Of a DNA stretch of 64,000 nucleotides, positions 62,722-64,000 are shown piece by piece (the stretch's first letter is position 1; every line of letters starts with the position of its first letter). Origin of the DNA: a candidate division KSB1 bacterium (GTDB taxonomy: Bacteria > Zhuqueibacterota > JdFR-76 > DREG01); contig JADFJB010000001.1 in assembly GCA_022566355.1 (NCBI GenBank), positions 1 to 64,000 on the forward strand, given 5' to 3'. The notes below the pieces were generated by a model, which searched no databases, was not told where the DNA came from, and saw nothing but the letters and a program-made list of their open reading frames with translations. Both the position numbers and the translations under genes were made by a program.

Positions 62722-63462
62722 TTGGCAAAGAAATATACGGTAAAAATTTTATTAATTTTCTGCTTAATATCAAGTCTCCTGTTTGGATGTTCTAACAGAG
62801 TTGGAATTAAACAGCCGCAACAAAGTTATGGAAATGGATCTAGCAGTCAATCTGTTGAAAATCAACCAGTTGTTCCTGCGGAATATCTATTAGGTTTTGG
62901 TGATGAAATAGAAGTCAGATTTTTCAACAATGCACGATTCAATGAAACTATTACAGTACGGCCTGATGGTCGAATTACATTGGAAAAAGTTGGCGACATT
63001 TATGTATCTGGAATGACCCCTAGTGGCTTGGACAGTATAATTACAAAATCCTATTCAGATTTGTTAATCAACCCGGAAGTAACGATATTCGTTCGACAGT
63101 TCGGGGGGTATAATGTTTATCTACTAGGAGAAGTGAACGAACCAGGGGGTTATCCAATAACGCGCAATATGACAATTTTACAGGCAATTGCGCAAGCCGG
63201 TGGAGCCAAGGATAGCGCCAAGCTAAAGAGTGTAATGATATTGCGATTAGGTCAGGATGAGCAAATCGAAGCCATTAAAGTCAACTTAAAAGAACTATTA
63301 AAAGGTGCAAACATTCCAAACCAGTATTACTTGCGCCCACAAGATATTGTTTATGTTCCAAAAACATTTATTGCGGGAATTAGCTCATTTCTTAAACAAG
63401 TCTATGATGGAGCGTTTCCGCCTGTTGATATTTATTTGAGAGTATTATTCTGGACCAAATGA
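62722..63462 (+). CDS. Wza-like polysaccharide export outer membrane lipoprotein
   Basis: 246 residues. The lipoprotein signal LISSLLFGCSN gives a lipidated Cys near 23. A poly-export domain (AEYLLGFGDEIEVRFFNNAR, TVRPDGRITLEKVGDIYVSG) is followed by an SLBB domain (VYLLGEVNEPGGYPITRNMT, ILQAIAQAGGAKDSAK) and a C-terminal DIVYVPKTFIAGISSFLKQV. It exports polysaccharide through the outer membrane. The start is TTG at 62722 with GGGAAG 12 nt upstream. It is shorter than E. coli Wza. Confidence 0.9.
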   Translation: MAKKYTVKILLIFCLISSLLFGCSNRVGIKQPQQSYGNGSSSQSVENQPVVPAEYLLGFGDEIEVRFFNNARFNETITVRPDGRITLEKVGDIYVSGMTPSGLDSIITKSYSDLLINPEVTIFVRQFGGYNVYLLGEVNEPGGYPITRNMTILQAIAQAGGAKDSAKLKSVMILRLGQDEQIEAIKVNLKELLKGANIPNQYYLRPQDIVYVPKTFIAGISSFLKQVYDGAFPPVDIYLRVLFWTK

Positions 63463-63510
63463 AGCTTGTTTTACAAGATTCTTAAAGTCTGAACAAAACA
63501 TAATTCACAA

Positions 63511-63551
63511 CGCCAAGGAATCTCATTTTATAATTTGGGACTGACTTGGCG
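63511..63551. other. Short inverted repeat between the export and chain-length genes
   Basis: CGCCAAG (63511-63517) and CTTGGCG (63545-63551) form a 7-bp stem around a 27-nt loop within the 146-bp gap after the Wza-like gene. It could be a weak attenuator or RNA-processing hairpin between two genes of one operon. No T-run follows, so it is not a classic terminator. Confidence 0.3.
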
Positions 63552-63608
63552 GAGCTGTATTTAAATAAATTAAAACTAAATCAATAATTCCCGGAGTAAA
63601 AAAACTAA

Positions 63609-64000
63609 ATGTTTAGTGAATCAAAATACGAAAACTCATTTTCCTTAAGAAATTTATTCATGGTCATATTTAAACGAAAATTGACATTACTGGTCGTTTT
63701 TCTGTCTGTCGTTGCAATTGGATCTATTGTCAGTTATTTATTGCCAAGAATATACCAGGCAAAAGCAACAATTTTAATTAAAGATGATACCGAAGACGAA
63801 AAGGCCATTTTATTCAAAAATAGTGCTTATAGAGGAATCGGGCAATTTGATTGGGTAAATTCTGAGGTGGAAATTCTTAGAAGTTACCCAGTTGCAGAAC
63901 GTGTGGTTCAAGAACTGCAATTATCTCAGGTTTATTTTAAAAATCATTCAAATAAACCTAACATTGATAAAATTATTTTTGCTAAAACGGTAATAAGAGT
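63609..64000 (+). CDS. Wzz/GumC-type chain-length determinant, cut by window end
   Basis: The first 130 codons of a gene that continues beyond the window. The N-terminal Wzz domain shows SLRNLFMVIFKRKLTLLVVF, then the periplasmic start SYLLPRIYQAKATILIKDD and WVNSEVEILRSYPVAERVVQ. These are the landmarks of polysaccharide co-polymerases that control chain length and work with the Wza-type exporter directly upstream. GGAG lies about 12 nt before the ATG. If there is a C-terminal tyrosine kinase domain, it lies beyond the window. Confidence 0.88.
   Translation, partial: MFSESKYENSFSLRNLFMVIFKRKLTLLVVFLSVVAIGSIVSYLLPRIYQAKATILIKDDTEDEKAILFKNSAYRGIGQFDWVNSEVEILRSYPVAERVVQELQLSQVYFKNHSNKPNIDKIIFAKTVIR

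Noticed and set aside
63534-63552. A third sigma54-like match (TGGGACTGACTTGGC) before the Wzz gene
   Set aside because: GG and GC are 10 nt apart, but the -12 element reads TGGC instead of TTGC and the site overlaps an inverted repeat; too weak to call.

Overview
The window is AT-rich bacterial chromosome with no rRNA or tRNA gene visible. Envelope genes (TolC/RND efflux, lipoproteins, a Wza-type export protein) indicate a Gram-negative cell. Some genes have clear GGAG ribosome binding sites and others have none. The gene mix (PCP-reductase-like domains beside an Mrp ATPase, a PATAN response regulator, an S9 peptidase, repeat-rich intergenic DNA) fits an uncultured FCB-group lineage such as KSB1/Calditrichota-like bacteria. 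That placement is inference.

Region 1 (1-12.5 kb, minus strand): a truncated BNR-repeat lipoprotein, two SAM-dependent enzymes, and a heavy-metal RND operon (small His-rich secreted protein, TolC, adaptor, permease, His/Glu-rich periplasmic protein). A DUF2231 membrane protein, a SnoaL-like protein and a YqaA-like membrane protein lie upstream of that operon. Region 2 (12.9-22.8 kb, minus): a second metal system of Cu/Ag type (small Cys-rich secreted protein, TolC, CusB-like adaptor with metal-binding domain, CusA-like permease, DUF302 protein, CopA P-type ATPase). Region 3 (23.4-38.4 kb, minus): a DUF2207 protein, Tex, two STAS-like gene copies flanking a membrane gene, an Mrp ATPase/PCP-red pair, a large universal-stress/PCP-red fusion, a MazEF-like toxin-antitoxin pair and a helix-hairpin-helix protein. 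Several broken genes lie here.

Region 4 (38.5-45.1 kb, plus): a TetR regulator preceded by four 17-bp tandem repeats, then a translationally coupled drug-type RND operon (NodT, AcrA-like, AcrB-like). Region 5 (45.2-51.6 kb, minus): a decayed TerC gene, small unknown proteins, an OsmC-family gene whose first redox cysteine codon is replaced by TGA followed by a SECIS-like hairpin (candidate selenoprotein), a D-2-hydroxyacid dehydrogenase and an S9 peptidase.

Region 6 (52.3-64 kb, plus) is the most unusual. A sigma54-type promoter precedes a PATAN response regulator, a ParA ATPase, a membrane-anchored lytic transglycosylase, a 966-residue acidic protein, an FtsZ that reads like the archaeal type with an added C-terminal helical domain, another acidic protein, a soluble histidine kinase and an NtrC-type sigma54 activator. 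The acidic proteins and the FtsZ tail carry what look like histidine-less Hpt (phosphotransfer) domains. A second sigma54-type promoter with upstream palindromes then precedes polysaccharide-export genes (Wza-like, Wzz-like). I propose an undescribed ParA/FtsZ/Hpt-like system co-regulated with surface polysaccharide export.

Intergenic DNA carries several repeat families: a ~145-bp element in two clear copies plus one diverged relative, a small MITE with a target duplication, long inverted repeats and short tandem repeats.
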